From positions 310,001-374,000 of the forward strand of contig OZ244890.1 in the NCBI GenBank assembly GCA_965221455.1: a stretch of DNA of 64,000 bases. Direction: 5' to 3'. Both the position numbers and the translations under genes were made by a program. Below are positions 37,603 through 47,294 of the stretch, piece after piece (position 1 is the first letter of the stretch; each line of letters opens with the position of its first letter). The notes beneath the pieces were generated by a model that was given only the letters and a program-made list of their open reading frames with translations, ran no database searches and had not been told where the DNA came from. Origin of the DNA: SMWN01 sp965221455. GTDB lineage: Bacteria > Pseudomonadota > Gammaproteobacteria > Eutrophobiales > Eutrophobiaceae.

Positions 37603-39780
37603 TTAATGATTTTTATTTTTTCCACGCCGGTTTTTTTCATCAACCAGTTCAAAATCAATTTTCTTGTCATCCACGCTGACTCGCATCACTTTCACTTGCA
37701 CTCGACCTCCCAAACGATAATTTTTACCTTGCCGCTCGCCGGTAAGCCTGTGCCCGATAGCATCAAAATGATAATAATCTACAGGTAGCGCGGTAACATG
37801 GATCAGTCCTTCAACGTAGATATCGTCCAACTCGACAAATATTCCAAATGAAGTCACACCACTAATCGTGCCTGCATAGATCTCACCGACCTTGTCTTGC
37901 ATGAATTCACATTTGTACCATTGCACGACATCCCTGGTCGCCTCTTCAGCACGCCTGTCCGTCATGGAACAATGAACAGCGATACTGTGCATATCGCCGG
38001 TAGAGTGGAAAAACCCTTTTGCATTCTTGTTTCGTATCAGATAACGAATGGCTCGATGCACCGTCAAATCAGCATAACGCCTGATGGGTGAAGTGAAATG
38101 AGTATACGCAGGGAACGCCAAACCAAAATGCCCTGTATTCTTTTCGCTATAAACAGCCAATTGCATACTGCGTAGTAAAACTGTTTCAATTAGATGTGCA
38201 TCTTCCCTGTCTTTCACTTCCGTAATCAAATTGGCGTAATCTTTCGCTGTCGGTGTTTCACCGCCACCAAGTTTCAGGCTGAATTCGCCAAGAAAAGCAT
38301 GCAGTCCCTCAATTTTCAATGCCTTGGGCGATTCATGCACTCTATAGAGCGCAGGGATCCTGTGTTCCAGAAGAAACTCGGCAGTTGCGATATTCGCCGC
38401 CAGCATAAATTCTTCAATCAACCGATGTGCATCATTCCTCTCCAGTGCATATATAGAGGCAACAACGTGATTGTTATCGAATTCAAAACAGGGCTCGACA
38501 GATCTGAAATCGAGCAGGCCTGTTTCTTGTCTATATTTATTTAGTAACAGGTATAAATCATGCAGTGCTTCCAACTGAGGAATAATACCCTTGTATTCTT
38601 TACGTAATTCACTGTCTTTTCCAGTGATAATGCCGGCGACTTTATCATAGGTCATTCTTGCCGCAGAACGCATCACACCTTCAAAAAAACGGTGGCGCGT
38701 GACGGCTCCTTTTTGATTAATATGAAGTTCACAGACAAGACACAATCTATCGACCTTTGGCTTGAGCGAACATAGTTCGTTTGACAAGACTTCAGGCAGC
38801 ATCGGCACGACGCGCCGGGGAAAATACACAGAGTTCCCACGGTTCAATGCCTCGTCATCCAGCGCCGTACCCGGATGCACATAATGAGAGACATCAGCAA
38901 TAGCGACCAGTAATCTCCAGTTAGATCCCTGTTTTTCGCAATAAACAGCATCATCATAGTCCTGTGCGTCTTCACCATCGATGGTAAGCAATCGTAAATC
39001 CCGTATATCTTCCCTGTTACCAATATCGCCATCATCAATTTTATCCGTAAAGTTATCAGCCTCTTTCAGTACCTCATCGGGCCAGTCGTCAGGAATTTTA
39101 TATGATCTAATCGTAACCTCGATGGCCATTCCTGCTGCGACATGTTCTCCCAAAGTCTCCACGACTTTACCAATCGGCTGAGTATGGTTGTCAGGTTGTT
39201 TAGTAATTTCGGCAACCACATATTGACCTGATTGAGCCTTCCCTCCCATTAGCTTTGGAATTAATACATCTTGATGTATGCGTTTGTTGTGAGGTGTCAC
39301 GAAAGAAATACCGTCTTCCTCAAAATAGCGCCCGACAACACGATGGTTCGCTCGCTGAAGGATTTCAACCATAGCGCCTTCTTTACGACCACGTTTATCT
39401 ATACCGACAATACGTGCAACAATCCGATCACCATGTAACAGGCTACGCATTTCTTTTGATGATAAATAAAGATCATCCGCCTCATCTTCAATATCAAGAA
39501 AACCGTATCCATCCGTGTGTCCAATAACAACTCCCTGGTGTAAATCCATTTTACCGACCAGACCGTAACCTCCACGACGATTAAGAACAATCTGACCATC
39601 ACGCTGCATGGCTTTAATGCGTCCAAGTACCGCTTGCCGTTCTTCGCCACCTTCAACACCCAAGGCATTTGCAATTTTGTGGAGCGTTCTGGGCTTATTA
39701 CATTTTACCAGATAATCAAGGATATCTTGACGATCAGGAATGTTAATTTTACGTGTACTTTTTTTATAATCCGATTTCAT
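37603..39780 (-). CDS. rnr: ribonuclease R
   Basis: 725 residues from ATG 39780 (a TTG lies two codons earlier). Order: N-terminal helix-turn-helix-like region (ILDYLVKCNKPRTLHKIANAL), two cold-shock domains, the RNB catalytic domain with the metal-binding aspartates in TIDGEDAQDYDDAVYCE, and a C-terminal S1 domain (GEIYAGTISGVTSFGIFVEL) with a basic tail. It is a 3'-5' processive exoribonuclease acting on structured RNA. It is co-directional with rlmB and shares its upstream region with the divergent tRNA-Leu. Confidence 0.96.
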   Translation of the reverse strand: MKSDYKKSTRKINIPDRQDILDYLVKCNKPRTLHKIANALGVEGGEERQAVLGRIKAMQRDGQIVLNRRGGYGLVGKMDLHQGVVIGHTDGYGFLDIEDEADDLYLSSKEMRSLLHGDRIVARIVGIDKRGRKEGAMVEILQRANHRVVGRYFEEDGISFVTPHNKRIHQDVLIPKLMGGKAQSGQYVVAEITKQPDNHTQPIGKVVETLGEHVAAGMAIEVTIRSYKIPDDWPDEVLKEADNFTDKIDDGDIGNREDIRDLRLLTIDGEDAQDYDDAVYCEKQGSNWRLLVAIADVSHYVHPGTALDDEALNRGNSVYFPRRVVPMLPEVLSNELCSLKPKVDRLCLVCELHINQKGAVTRHRFFEGVMRSAARMTYDKVAGIITGKDSELRKEYKGIIPQLEALHDLYLLLNKYRQETGLLDFRSVEPCFEFDNNHVVASIYALERNDAHRLIEEFMLAANIATAEFLLEHRIPALYRVHESPKALKIEGLHAFLGEFSLKLGGGETPTAKDYANLITEVKDREDAHLIETVLLRSMQLAVYSEKNTGHFGLAFPAYTHFTSPIRRYADLTVHRAIRYLIRNKNAKGFFHSTGDMHSIAVHCSMTDRRAEEATRDVVQWYKCEFMQDKVGEIYAGTISGVTSFGIFVELDDIYVEGLIHVTALPVDYYHFDAIGHRLTGERQGKNYRLGGRVQVKVMRVSVDDKKIDFELVDEKNRRGKNKNH

Positions 39781-39808
39781 TGACAACCTTTAATTGGCTA
39801 TGTAAAGT
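39780..39808 (+). promoter_or_regulatory. sigma-70-type promoter for tRNA-Leu
   Basis: TTGACA at 39780-39785, a 17-bp spacer and taaagt at 39803-39808, followed by a GC-rich discriminator (ccgccgc) typical of stringently controlled stable-RNA promoters. The predicted start is about 20 bases before the tRNA. It overlaps the first codon of rnr on the other strand. Confidence 0.55.
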
Positions 39809-39837
39809 CCGCCGCTCTTTCCTGGTCCTGGACCTGT

Positions 39838-39924
39838 GCCGAGGTGGCGGAATTGGTAGACGCGCTAGCTTCAGGTGCTAGTATGGGTAACCATGTGGAG
39901 GTTCAAGTCCTCTTCTCGGCACCA
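39838..39924 (+). tRNA. tRNA-Leu (anticodon CAG)
   Basis: 87 nt ending in an encoded ACCA. The acceptor GCCGAGG pairs with TCTCGGC. The D-arm has GGCGGAATTGGTAGACGC, the anticodon stem-loop is CTAGC-TTCAGGT-GCTAG with anticodon CAG, a long variable arm (tatgggtaaccatgt) is typical of class II leucine tRNAs, and the T-arm holds GGTTCAAGTCC. It is inserted on the plus strand between the minus-strand genes purA and rnr. Confidence 0.97.
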
Positions 39925-39955
39925 AATTAATATACATCGTAACAGTACTGTTATT

Positions 39956-41248
39956 TCAGTCTAATGGATGTCTAAGGATCATCGTTTCAACACGATCAGA
40001 TCCAGTCGAAATCATATCAATAGATGTTTCAGTCAGTTCTTCAAGTCGCTTCAGATAGTTACGTGCTTGTTGTGGCAGCATGTGATATTCAGTGACTCCG
40101 CGAGTGGACCCTGACCAACCGGACATTTCTTCATAGACGGGCGTACACTCAGCGATGGCATCCGCCCCACTCGGCGGCGTTAACCTTATTTCACCACAGT
40201 AATCATAGCCGGTGCATATCTGAATGGGATCCAAACCATCCAAAACATCCAGCTTGGTAATGCACAATCCGCTCAGGCTGTTAACCTGTTTTGATCTTCT
40301 TAATGCCACGGCATCAAACCATCCACAACGACGCGCACGTCCTGTCGTGGCACCAAACTCATGACCTTTCCTTGCGAGATGTTCTCCGGTCTCATCAAAC
40401 AATTCAGTAGGAAACGGGCCTGAACCCACGCGTGTTGTATAGGCCTTTGTAATCCCGAGGATGTAGTCAATACATCCGGGACCTGTGCCCGTACCCGTTG
40501 AGACTCCACCCGCAGTTGTACTGGAGGATGTTACAAATGGATATGTCCCATGATCGATATCCAACAATGCTCCTTGTGCGCCTTCAAAGAGAATATTGTC
40601 ACCCTGTTTTTGCATCCACCATATTAACTCAGTCACATCCGTCATCATGGGAATAATAGATTCCGCCAACACCATTGTTTCATCAAGTGTTGTTTGGAAA
40701 TCAACCGTCTCGACCTTAAAATATTCCTTCAAAATGAAATTATGAAATGCCATCACTTCCGACATTTTTTTTGCTAACCGGTCTTTATTCAGAAAATCAC
40801 CTGCGCGCAGAGCCCTTCTCGCAATCTTGTCTTCATAGGCAGGTCCAATACCTCGTCCTGTAGTTCCTATTGCACCATTACCTCTGGCCTTTTCCCGTGC
40901 CTGGTCAAGCGCAATATGATAGGGAAGAATCAGCGTACAAGCCTCGCTGATCCTCAATCTGTCACGAACCGATATGCCTTTCTGCTCCAGCATGTCGATT
41001 TCTTCAAACAAGGCTATTGGACTTAATACAACACCATTGCCAATAAGACATTGCACACCATCGCGCAAAACCCCCGATGGAATAAGATGCAATATCGTTT
41101 TATTTCCTTCAACAATGACAGTATGTCCGGCATTATGTCCGCCCTGAAAACGTACCACTGCATTAATTTGGTCTGTTAAAAGATCAACAATTTTACCTTT
41201 ACCTTCATCACCCCATTGCGTGCCGAGAACGACGATATTTTTACCCAT
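39956..41248 (-). CDS. purA: adenylosuccinate synthetase
   Basis: 430 residues, full length. GTP- and IMP-binding signatures are at the N-terminus (QWGDEGKGKIVDLLTD, QGGHNAGHTV), with TTGRGIGPAYEDK, FEGAQGALLDIDHGTYPFVT and GATTGRARRCGWFD further on. It catalyses GTP-dependent conversion of IMP and aspartate to adenylosuccinate, the first committed step to AMP. It lies downstream of hisZ in the hflKC-DUF2065-hisZ-purA order. Confidence 0.97.
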   Translation of the reverse strand: MGKNIVVLGTQWGDEGKGKIVDLLTDQINAVVRFQGGHNAGHTVIVEGNKTILHLIPSGVLRDGVQCLIGNGVVLSPIALFEEIDMLEQKGISVRDRLRISEACTLILPYHIALDQAREKARGNGAIGTTGRGIGPAYEDKIARRALRAGDFLNKDRLAKKMSEVMAFHNFILKEYFKVETVDFQTTLDETMVLAESIIPMMTDVTELIWWMQKQGDNILFEGAQGALLDIDHGTYPFVTSSSTTAGGVSTGTGTGPGCIDYILGITKAYTTRVGSGPFPTELFDETGEHLARKGHEFGATTGRARRCGWFDAVALRRSKQVNSLSGLCITKLDVLDGLDPIQICTGYDYCGEIRLTPPSGADAIAECTPVYEEMSGWSGSTRGVTEYHMLPQQARNYLKRLEELTETSIDMISTGSDRVETMILRHPLD

Positions 41249-41282
41249 TGGATTGGTTACGCAACCTCAAGTTATTATTATT

Positions 41283-42464
41283 TTATTGTGGGACAACAGT
41301 CCACCTACCCGCCTTAAATTCAAGCCGTCTATCGCAACCCATAGTTTCTACCGAACCATCCTGCCCGGCTAATTCATGGATCACGATTTCGCCTTGACTG
41401 CGTAACTTGTTTATCACGGCGACCTGGTCCGGATCATTAGTGCAAGGCGCGTAAACACCCGATCTGAATTCAGCAGATTTATTATTCAGGCGGACTAAAG
41501 TCTTGATATTTGTGCTGAATCCGGTTGCCGGACGTGCGCGTCCAAAAGCACTGCCGATATCATCATAGCGTCCACCAAAAGCGACACCTTGCGCATAACC
41601 CGGCACATATGCCGTAAAAATGACACCGGTGTGATAGTGATAGCCACGCAACTCCGATAAATCAAAGTTCAGCGTCACTTCAGGCAGCCTCTTACTCACC
41701 AGATCGACTAAATTCTGCAAATCATCCAGACAATCTTTAATCCCTGAACTGATGCCTTTAAACAAGACCTTAATTTCACCGAGATCATTAATGGAGCCAT
41801 TACAATTCATTAATGCCCTGAATAATTCTCCAACTTCTTGCGACAACGTCCCCACGGAAATCATTTCATTGAGTTCGGACATCGCCTTGCGCTGAAGTAT
41901 GTCAAATAATTCCATCTCACTATCTTCATCCAGCTTCGCTAATTGAAGCAGGTTGTAATAGATACCGACATGACCCAGATCAACATGTATATTCTCGATA
42001 TCCGCTTTTTTGATCGTCTCGATCATCAAACACAGAACCTCCATATCGCTTTCGATACCCTGGTGCCCATACAACTCGGCACCTGCCTGTAATAGACTTC
42101 TATCATCGCCGGTATTCTCGGGACGTGTGCGTAATACCGTGCCCAAATAGCATAGCCTTGTCGGCACCTCCCGCTGCAGTTTATGTGCATCTATTCTCGC
42201 GACCTGAGGTGTTGTATCGGCACGCACACCCATGAGTCGGCCGCTCGGCTGATCCGTAAATTTAATCATTTGCAGATCCAAATCCTTACCTGTTCCTGTA
42301 AGCAACGAATCCACATACTCAATCATTGGCGGGATCACTAATTGATACCCCCACGTTGTATAAAGATCGATGATCTCCCGGCATAACATATCGATCTGTG
42401 CTGCATGCGGCGGCAAGATTTCTTCTATGCCTTCAGGGAGCATCCAACGATTCGTGGCTTTCAT
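41283..42464 (-). CDS. hisZ: ATP phosphoribosyltransferase regulatory subunit HisZ
   Basis: 393 residues related to class II histidyl-tRNA synthetases but shorter, lacking the anticodon-binding domain. Motif 2-like regions are seen (GVRADTTPQVARIDAH, CYLGTVLRTRP) plus RELSELRGYHYHTGVIF and AFGGRYDDIGSAFGR. HisZ partners the short form of HisG to give a histidine-regulated first step of histidine synthesis, so this genome should encode a short HisG elsewhere. Its position between DUF2065 and purA is common in non-enteric gammaproteobacteria. Confidence 0.93.
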   Translation of the reverse strand: MKATNRWMLPEGIEEILPPHAAQIDMLCREIIDLYTTWGYQLVIPPMIEYVDSLLTGTGKDLDLQMIKFTDQPSGRLMGVRADTTPQVARIDAHKLQREVPTRLCYLGTVLRTRPENTGDDRSLLQAGAELYGHQGIESDMEVLCLMIETIKKADIENIHVDLGHVGIYYNLLQLAKLDEDSEMELFDILQRKAMSELNEMISVGTLSQEVGELFRALMNCNGSINDLGEIKVLFKGISSGIKDCLDDLQNLVDLVSKRLPEVTLNFDLSELRGYHYHTGVIFTAYVPGYAQGVAFGGRYDDIGSAFGRARPATGFSTNIKTLVRLNNKSAEFRSGVYAPCTNDPDQVAVINKLRSQGEIVIHELAGQDGSVETMGCDRRLEFKAGRWTVVPQ

Positions 42465-42506
42465 TATCGTGTTTCTATCAGTACTTGATTGATTCTTATT
42501 TGGAGT

Positions 42507-42692
42507 TCAACGGACCAGATAAAGCAGGAATACACCAAACACCATACTGGTTAGTCCCATAAAACGTAATTTCGAGTTATCCATGCCCGCAATGAGGATG
42601 AACATTCTACGTAAACCTTCAGGATTACAAAACGGCATAATGCCCTCGACCACGAAAACCAAAGCCACCACTGTTAAAAACTCAGTCCACAT
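42507..42692 (-). CDS. DUF2065 small membrane protein (YjeT-like)
   Basis: 61 residues with two hydrophobic segments (FLTVVALVFVVEGIMPF and FMGLTSMVFGVFLLYLV) joined by a short loop with NPEGLRRM. This is the DUF2065/YjeT family, usually encoded directly after hflC. Function unknown. It lies 127 bp downstream of hflC. Confidence 0.85.
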   Translation of the reverse strand: MWTEFLTVVALVFVVEGIMPFCNPEGLRRMFILIAGMDNSKLRFMGLTSMVFGVFLLYLVR

Positions 42693-42819
42693 TAGAACCT
42701 AGCTAAAATATTTTTTGGAGCACGACAAGTTTCCGGCAAACACATCTGGCAAAATGTAGAAAACGCCTCCGGCCAAATCCCGGTTAATCAATCTTCCAGA
42801 TGACAGACTCGGTTTAACT

Positions 42820-43683
42820 TTATCGACCTTGCGGATGATTAAAATATTTAAAGAAATCGGAAGCGGGTGAAATCAGTAAAATATCATTCTGGCCATTAAA
42901 ACTATTTTGATATGCCAACAAACTTCTGTACAGGGCATAAAACTCCTTGTCTTTATTGTAGGCGGCGGCATAGGTTTCGGTCGCCTGCGCATCACCCTCA
43001 CCTCTGACAATCTCGGCATCGCGATAAGCGTTGGCCAGAATGATTTCCCGTTCTCTATCAGCATTAGCCTCGATACGCTCCGCCGCTTCTCGACCACGGG
43101 CACGGTGCTCCTTCGCAACACGCTCTCTCTCTGAACGCATCCTCGCGTAAACCGCATCACTTACGGTCTCGGGAAGATCTATTCGCTTCACACGAACATC
43201 AACCACATCAATTCCCAACTCCGCCGGCAAATCAACTGTTTTGTCCGTGACTATTTTCATGATATCGCTGCGTTCTCCCGCGACAACCTCTTCAATAGTT
43301 CTTGTACCAAACTCATCTCTCAACGCAGAATTTATTTTCTGTGCCAACAAAACATTTGCACTGCCGACATTGCCCTGCGTCGCCCTGTAAAACACTTCCA
43401 CATCGGATATTCGCCATTTGACATAGTAATCAACATTCACTTCCTTCTTTTTAATCGTAAAAAAATGTTGTGGTTCCTCGTCCAGATTAAGCAGTCTCTT
43501 TTCAAATTTCTGAATTTCATTCACGATCGGTATTTTCACATGCAATCCGGGCTTATAATCAGAACTCTGGATTTCACGAAATTTGAATACCATCGCGCTT
43601 TCCCACTGCTCTACCTTAAACAGGGAAACAGAAGCAATAAGCCCCAGTAATACAATCGGAATAATAATCTTTAGTCCCATCAT
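42820..43683 (-). CDS. hflC: HflC, FtsH protease modulator (SPFH/band 7)
   Basis: 287 residues. A single N-terminal membrane anchor (KIIIPIVLLGLIASVSLFKV) is followed by an SPFH domain and an Ala/Glu/Arg-rich helix (REAAERIEANADREREIILA). HflC with HflK forms the large membrane complex that surrounds and modulates FtsH. The start overlaps the hflK stop (TAATG), showing tight coupling. Confidence 0.95.
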   Translation of the reverse strand: MMGLKIIIPIVLLGLIASVSLFKVEQWESAMVFKFREIQSSDYKPGLHVKIPIVNEIQKFEKRLLNLDEEPQHFFTIKKKEVNVDYYVKWRISDVEVFYRATQGNVGSANVLLAQKINSALRDEFGTRTIEEVVAGERSDIMKIVTDKTVDLPAELGIDVVDVRVKRIDLPETVSDAVYARMRSERERVAKEHRARGREAAERIEANADREREIILANAYRDAEIVRGEGDAQATETYAAAYNKDKEFYALYRSLLAYQNSFNGQNDILLISPASDFFKYFNHPQGR

Positions 43684-44861
43684 TAGCGTACTCCCCTGCT
43701 TCTACTTCCAGCTTGAGTTTGTTCGGCGGCAGAACCCGGGATCCTGGACTCTGAATCCGATCTGAACTTGCCAGAAAGCGGTGACACGTCAGTGGATGAA
43801 TTTATTCGCTGTTCCAATAGTTTATCAATTGGTAAATACATCAAACTATTACTATTACTGTCACCGGAATCCGTCAACACCTTGCTGGAACGTGACAATA
43901 CAGACTCAATCGCATCAAGGTAGAGACGTTGACGCGTCACTTCAGGTGCACGTTGATATTCAGCAAGCAATGCCTCAAATCGACGGGCTTCACCCTCAGC
44001 TTTGGATATAACTTTTGCTTTATAGGAATTAGACTCCTCCCCCAAGCGAGCCGCCGCTCCCCTCGCCTTGGGAATGATATCATTACGGTATGCTTCAGCC
44101 TGGTTGATATATTTATTTTCATCTTCCCCTGCCTTGTTCGCATCATCAAACGCATCCGCTACGGCTTTCGGTGGATTCGCCCCTCTCATATTTACATCCA
44201 TAATTGATATCCCGGCGTGATAACGATCAATGATTTCCTGGATCAGGATTTTTTGTTGCTCCTGAATATCTCTTCTTCCTCTGGAAATGATATCGTCCAA
44301 TGTGTTCGTCCCAATGACTTCTCTCACTGCACTTTCACTGACTTGTCGAAGTGTCAGTCCAGCATCAACCACATTAAACAAATACTGAATGGGGTCTTTT
44401 ACGCGCCACTGAACAGCAACATCCACATCCACGATATTTGCATCTTTGGTTAGCATATGCGCTCTATGTGCGAATGTTCGCGTTTGTTCAACATTGACTT
44501 TTATCACTCTCTCTATCGGCCGTGGAAACCTCAGGCTGAGTCCCGGCCGTAAATCTGCAACATGCTCGCCGAAACGTAAAACAACACCGCGCTCCTGTTC
44601 GTCAATCGTATACAACGAATCAAAGGCGAGCCAGGCAATGAGTGCGATAAAAATAAAGGCAACAGGCAGTGCGAAACCACCGCCTTTTCCACTTGCTGAA
44701 CTACCGGATGATTTTTTCCCAAAAATGCCGCTCAGACCTTCCTGCATCTTACGCACAATCTCATCCAGATCCGGTGGTCCATCACCACTATTTTTATTAC
44801 CCCCCCTGTTACCCCAGGGATCTTTACCGTTATTACCATCAGGTGGTTCATTCCAACCCAT
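43683..44861 (-). CDS. hflK: HflK, FtsH protease modulator (SPFH/band 7)
   Basis: 392 residues from ATG 44861 (MGWNEPPDGNNGKDPWGNRG), the usual HflK start; the open frame runs 10 codons further. A Gly/Asn-rich cytoplasmic tail, one transmembrane helix (about 75-95) and the SPFH domain (DLRPGLSLRFPRPIERVIKV, MLTKDANIVDVDVAVQWRV) are visible. The C-terminus is polar. It partners HflC. In many relatives hfq and hflX sit upstream; here the next 660 bp are gene-poor and then the defence island begins. Confidence 0.94.
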   Translation of the reverse strand: MGWNEPPDGNNGKDPWGNRGGNKNSGDGPPDLDEIVRKMQEGLSGIFGKKSSGSSASGKGGGFALPVAFIFIALIAWLAFDSLYTIDEQERGVVLRFGEHVADLRPGLSLRFPRPIERVIKVNVEQTRTFAHRAHMLTKDANIVDVDVAVQWRVKDPIQYLFNVVDAGLTLRQVSESAVREVIGTNTLDDIISRGRRDIQEQQKILIQEIIDRYHAGISIMDVNMRGANPPKAVADAFDDANKAGEDENKYINQAEAYRNDIIPKARGAAARLGEESNSYKAKVISKAEGEARRFEALLAEYQRAPEVTRQRLYLDAIESVLSRSSKVLTDSGDSNSNSLMYLPIDKLLEQRINSSTDVSPLSGKFRSDSESRIPGSAAEQTQAGSRSRGVR

Positions 44862-45524
44862 TATCTTATTTCTCCAGATCGCAAGCATCACGCCAAAATT
44901 AATGTGATTCTATTCACTCATACTACATACTGACAGGTCCGGCATTGTCTCACTGTAGCAAGACATCTTCCATAGCCAATTCCATGAGCGTTTATCGGTC
45001 TATCGCCCATGCGTTCTTTAATCCTTTTCGCCACCGTCAAAACCACTGCTTTTTTAAATTATTGAATCAGTCTATCGGCATCACCGACAAACTGATTGCC
45101 GCGTGGAACGCCGAAACGCAGGCGTTATTCGCTGCAATCATGTCCTTTTCGTTTGCTCAGCGAACCCTGGCGAGGTTCCGTTCAACTCCTTGAAACATCA
45201 TCTTATCTACTTGATAAGCATCGGGAATATAGCGCAATGAGTCAACTATTTTCCAGGGCCATAATAGCAAATACCCAAAACGACAAATGCGGTGACGCAG
45301 AAAACCGGAAACACTACTTGATGCTTTTAGAATACACGGTCAAGAAAACGATCACCACATCAGCCCGTAAGACTTGAGTTGAGCTGATAAGGTTATGCCC
45401 ACGTCAAACAAAACGACACTGACCGCTTCCATGTCGTTTTTCAGTCCGGATTTTTTACACACCGCCCGTCAAACACATCTGCTACGGCTTGTATGGCATC
45501 ATTATTGATCATCCAGCGATTGCC
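44862..45524. other. gene-poor junction between the hfl cluster and the defence island
   Basis: No gene can be supported. Several short plus-strand frames lack motifs. No hflX or hfq coding sequence is seen upstream of hflK. The hflKC promoter should lie in the first 100 bases. At 45455-45470 there is a 16-base match to the universal 16S sequence TACACACCGCCCGTCA, without any flanking rRNA similarity. Confidence 0.5.
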
Positions 45525-47213
45525 CTACCCCATTCGCCACACCGCTGTGGCCTGTCTTGCCAACCACCGTTGATGCCGGTTCAGCGAGTCAATATCCCAG
45601 CGCTCATATTCGGCAAACTCCCGATTGATAGATATATTGCTATCGCCCAGGATGCGTTTTTTCTGTTCAAAGTCTTTCTGTCCCGCATCTTGATTTTCCG
45701 ACTCAGACAAGAGTGCCATATTGCCCAACCGGTCAATGGCTTCGTTATAGGTTTCCAATCCAAAATATTCTTGCCATGATGTGTCAGGCTTGGCAGGTAA
45801 CACATGCTCCAGAGTCAGATTTTCCGCCGGAGGATGACCGCCCGAGACATGCGTTTCAATGGTGCTTAGCAAGTAACGTGTTTTTTTGAGGCTCCGCCGA
45901 CTGGGCATGCTTTTGGTCACAAAGGCATTCAAAAATTCCTCATCGGAGGGATAGACCGGTTTTAGCCGGGCCTTTAACTGATGAATATCAGAAACCTTTC
46001 CAATCGTAACATCCATGGCTATCGTGTTATAGACGCGTTCCTGCTCACCGGGTAGCTTCTGACAAATCACGTTGTAACGCACGGATATGACCACCAGCCA
46101 TTTCACCAGACTGTTGAAATCCTGTGCCGCAAACTTATCGTATGTCACCATCAGCAAGCTTAGCGGCGTTTTTATGTTGAACAGCTTAAGCATCCTCAAA
46201 TCGTCAACGCAATGATATTGGCCGTCTCCATATTCTTTCCAGAATGGATCATCCGGGTTTTGTAATGCGGCATAGACAGAGGCATGCTTCCGAATATCCT
46301 TAATGTAAGGCATCACCTGATCAGCGGATGTGACTTTATCTTTGAGATGTCGGTAAAGTTCTTTTTTAGGCTTAAGCAGTGATGACATCCCCTCGTAGCT
46401 ACGCAAGAAATCGGTAAAATTGGTTTCGCCCAACTGCTGTAGCGTCTCACTCCATTTTTGTTCAAAAGATATAATCAAATCACTCCCATCATCCGGTTGT
46501 AAAGTAGATAACAAATAGTTCTTTAATAAATCCGGGGCGGCCAGATGCACTCCCCTGGCATTGAGTGTTTCAAAAACCAGAAAGGCATCCAGATCATCAT
46601 TGACCGTGATGGTTGTAAACAACAACCCATCCCCCAATGCTTCAATCAGTTCCGCCAAATCCTTACCACTGTAAGACGATAAACGTGTGGCAAAAAAATC
46701 AAATGCCTTGTTCAGTCTGCGGTTCGTTGCCGTAATGCCGCGTTGCCTGGGTACGCCATAAGGCAAATCAACGATATCAACAAAGTGATCCTTATTATTG
46801 CGATTCAGGATAAGTTTAGGAGCGGTTTCCAGGGTAACCACATTGAAAATACCGAGGTAACGCTTATGCGTTTCATCCTTTCTGGATGTGTTATCCGCTA
46901 CTTCATCCCCTTGCTCAATCAAGTCGTTGAATTTTGCCAATATAGCAACAATCAGCAGTGTCACCGTAGTGATTCTCTGTTGCCCGTCAATAATCCTAAA
47001 GGATTTACCATCCGGGCTTTGCAAGACTAAATATCCCATGAAATGTTGGCTTTTATGTTGTTGCGTACGTTCAACATCCTGCCAAAGTTCATCAAGCTGT
47101 TCCTCTGTCCAGGAATAATCCCGCTGGAAAAGCGGAACTTCATAGCCTTTATCATTGCCCATGACCTCGGCAAAGGTCTTATTCTCGGGTGTTAAATTGA
47201 CTTGCTTAAACAT
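45525..47213 (-). CDS. DUF262/DUF1524 protein (GmrSD-like type IV restriction enzyme)
   Basis: 562 residues. The N-terminal DUF262 (ParB/sulfiredoxin-like NTPase fold) has VPLFQRDYSW (26-35) and the IDGQQR motif (75-80). The C-terminal DUF1524 HNH-type nuclease has LTLEHVLP followed by LGNMALL about 30 residues on. Fused DUF262-DUF1524 proteins include GmrSD and the SspE group, which cut DNA according to base or phosphorothioate modification. The specific trigger is not readable here. It is the last gene of the defence run, 81 bp downstream of the metalloprotease gene. Confidence 0.88.
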   Translation of the reverse strand: MFKQVNLTPENKTFAEVMGNDKGYEVPLFQRDYSWTEEQLDELWQDVERTQQHKSQHFMGYLVLQSPDGKSFRIIDGQQRITTVTLLIVAILAKFNDLIEQGDEVADNTSRKDETHKRYLGIFNVVTLETAPKLILNRNNKDHFVDIVDLPYGVPRQRGITATNRRLNKAFDFFATRLSSYSGKDLAELIEALGDGLLFTTITVNDDLDAFLVFETLNARGVHLAAPDLLKNYLLSTLQPDDGSDLIISFEQKWSETLQQLGETNFTDFLRSYEGMSSLLKPKKELYRHLKDKVTSADQVMPYIKDIRKHASVYAALQNPDDPFWKEYGDGQYHCVDDLRMLKLFNIKTPLSLLMVTYDKFAAQDFNSLVKWLVVISVRYNVICQKLPGEQERVYNTIAMDVTIGKVSDIHQLKARLKPVYPSDEEFLNAFVTKSMPSRRSLKKTRYLLSTIETHVSGGHPPAENLTLEHVLPAKPDTSWQEYFGLETYNEAIDRLGNMALLSESENQDAGQKDFEQKKRILGDSNISINREFAEYERWDIDSLNRHQRWLARQATAVWRMG

Positions 47214-47294
47214 AAGTGGGGTCTCACCGTCCTGAGCACAATCAAGGATAGTATACTAACAGGTGACAGAATCCAGAAGCGGGCCAGATTGTCA

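Noticed and set aside
39939..39952. taacagtactgtta palindrome as a terminator of the tRNA or purA
   Set aside because: The stem is short with a minimal loop and only a weak T-run; not strong enough to call.
44945..45377. Short plus-strand frames upstream of the DUF262 gene as small genes
   Set aside because: No family features, poor starts, overlapping one another.
45455..45470. 16-base match to the universal 16S rRNA sequence TACACACCGCCCGTCA
   Set aside because: Flanking sequence shows no rRNA similarity or structure; treated as chance or a tiny relic, not an rRNA gene.
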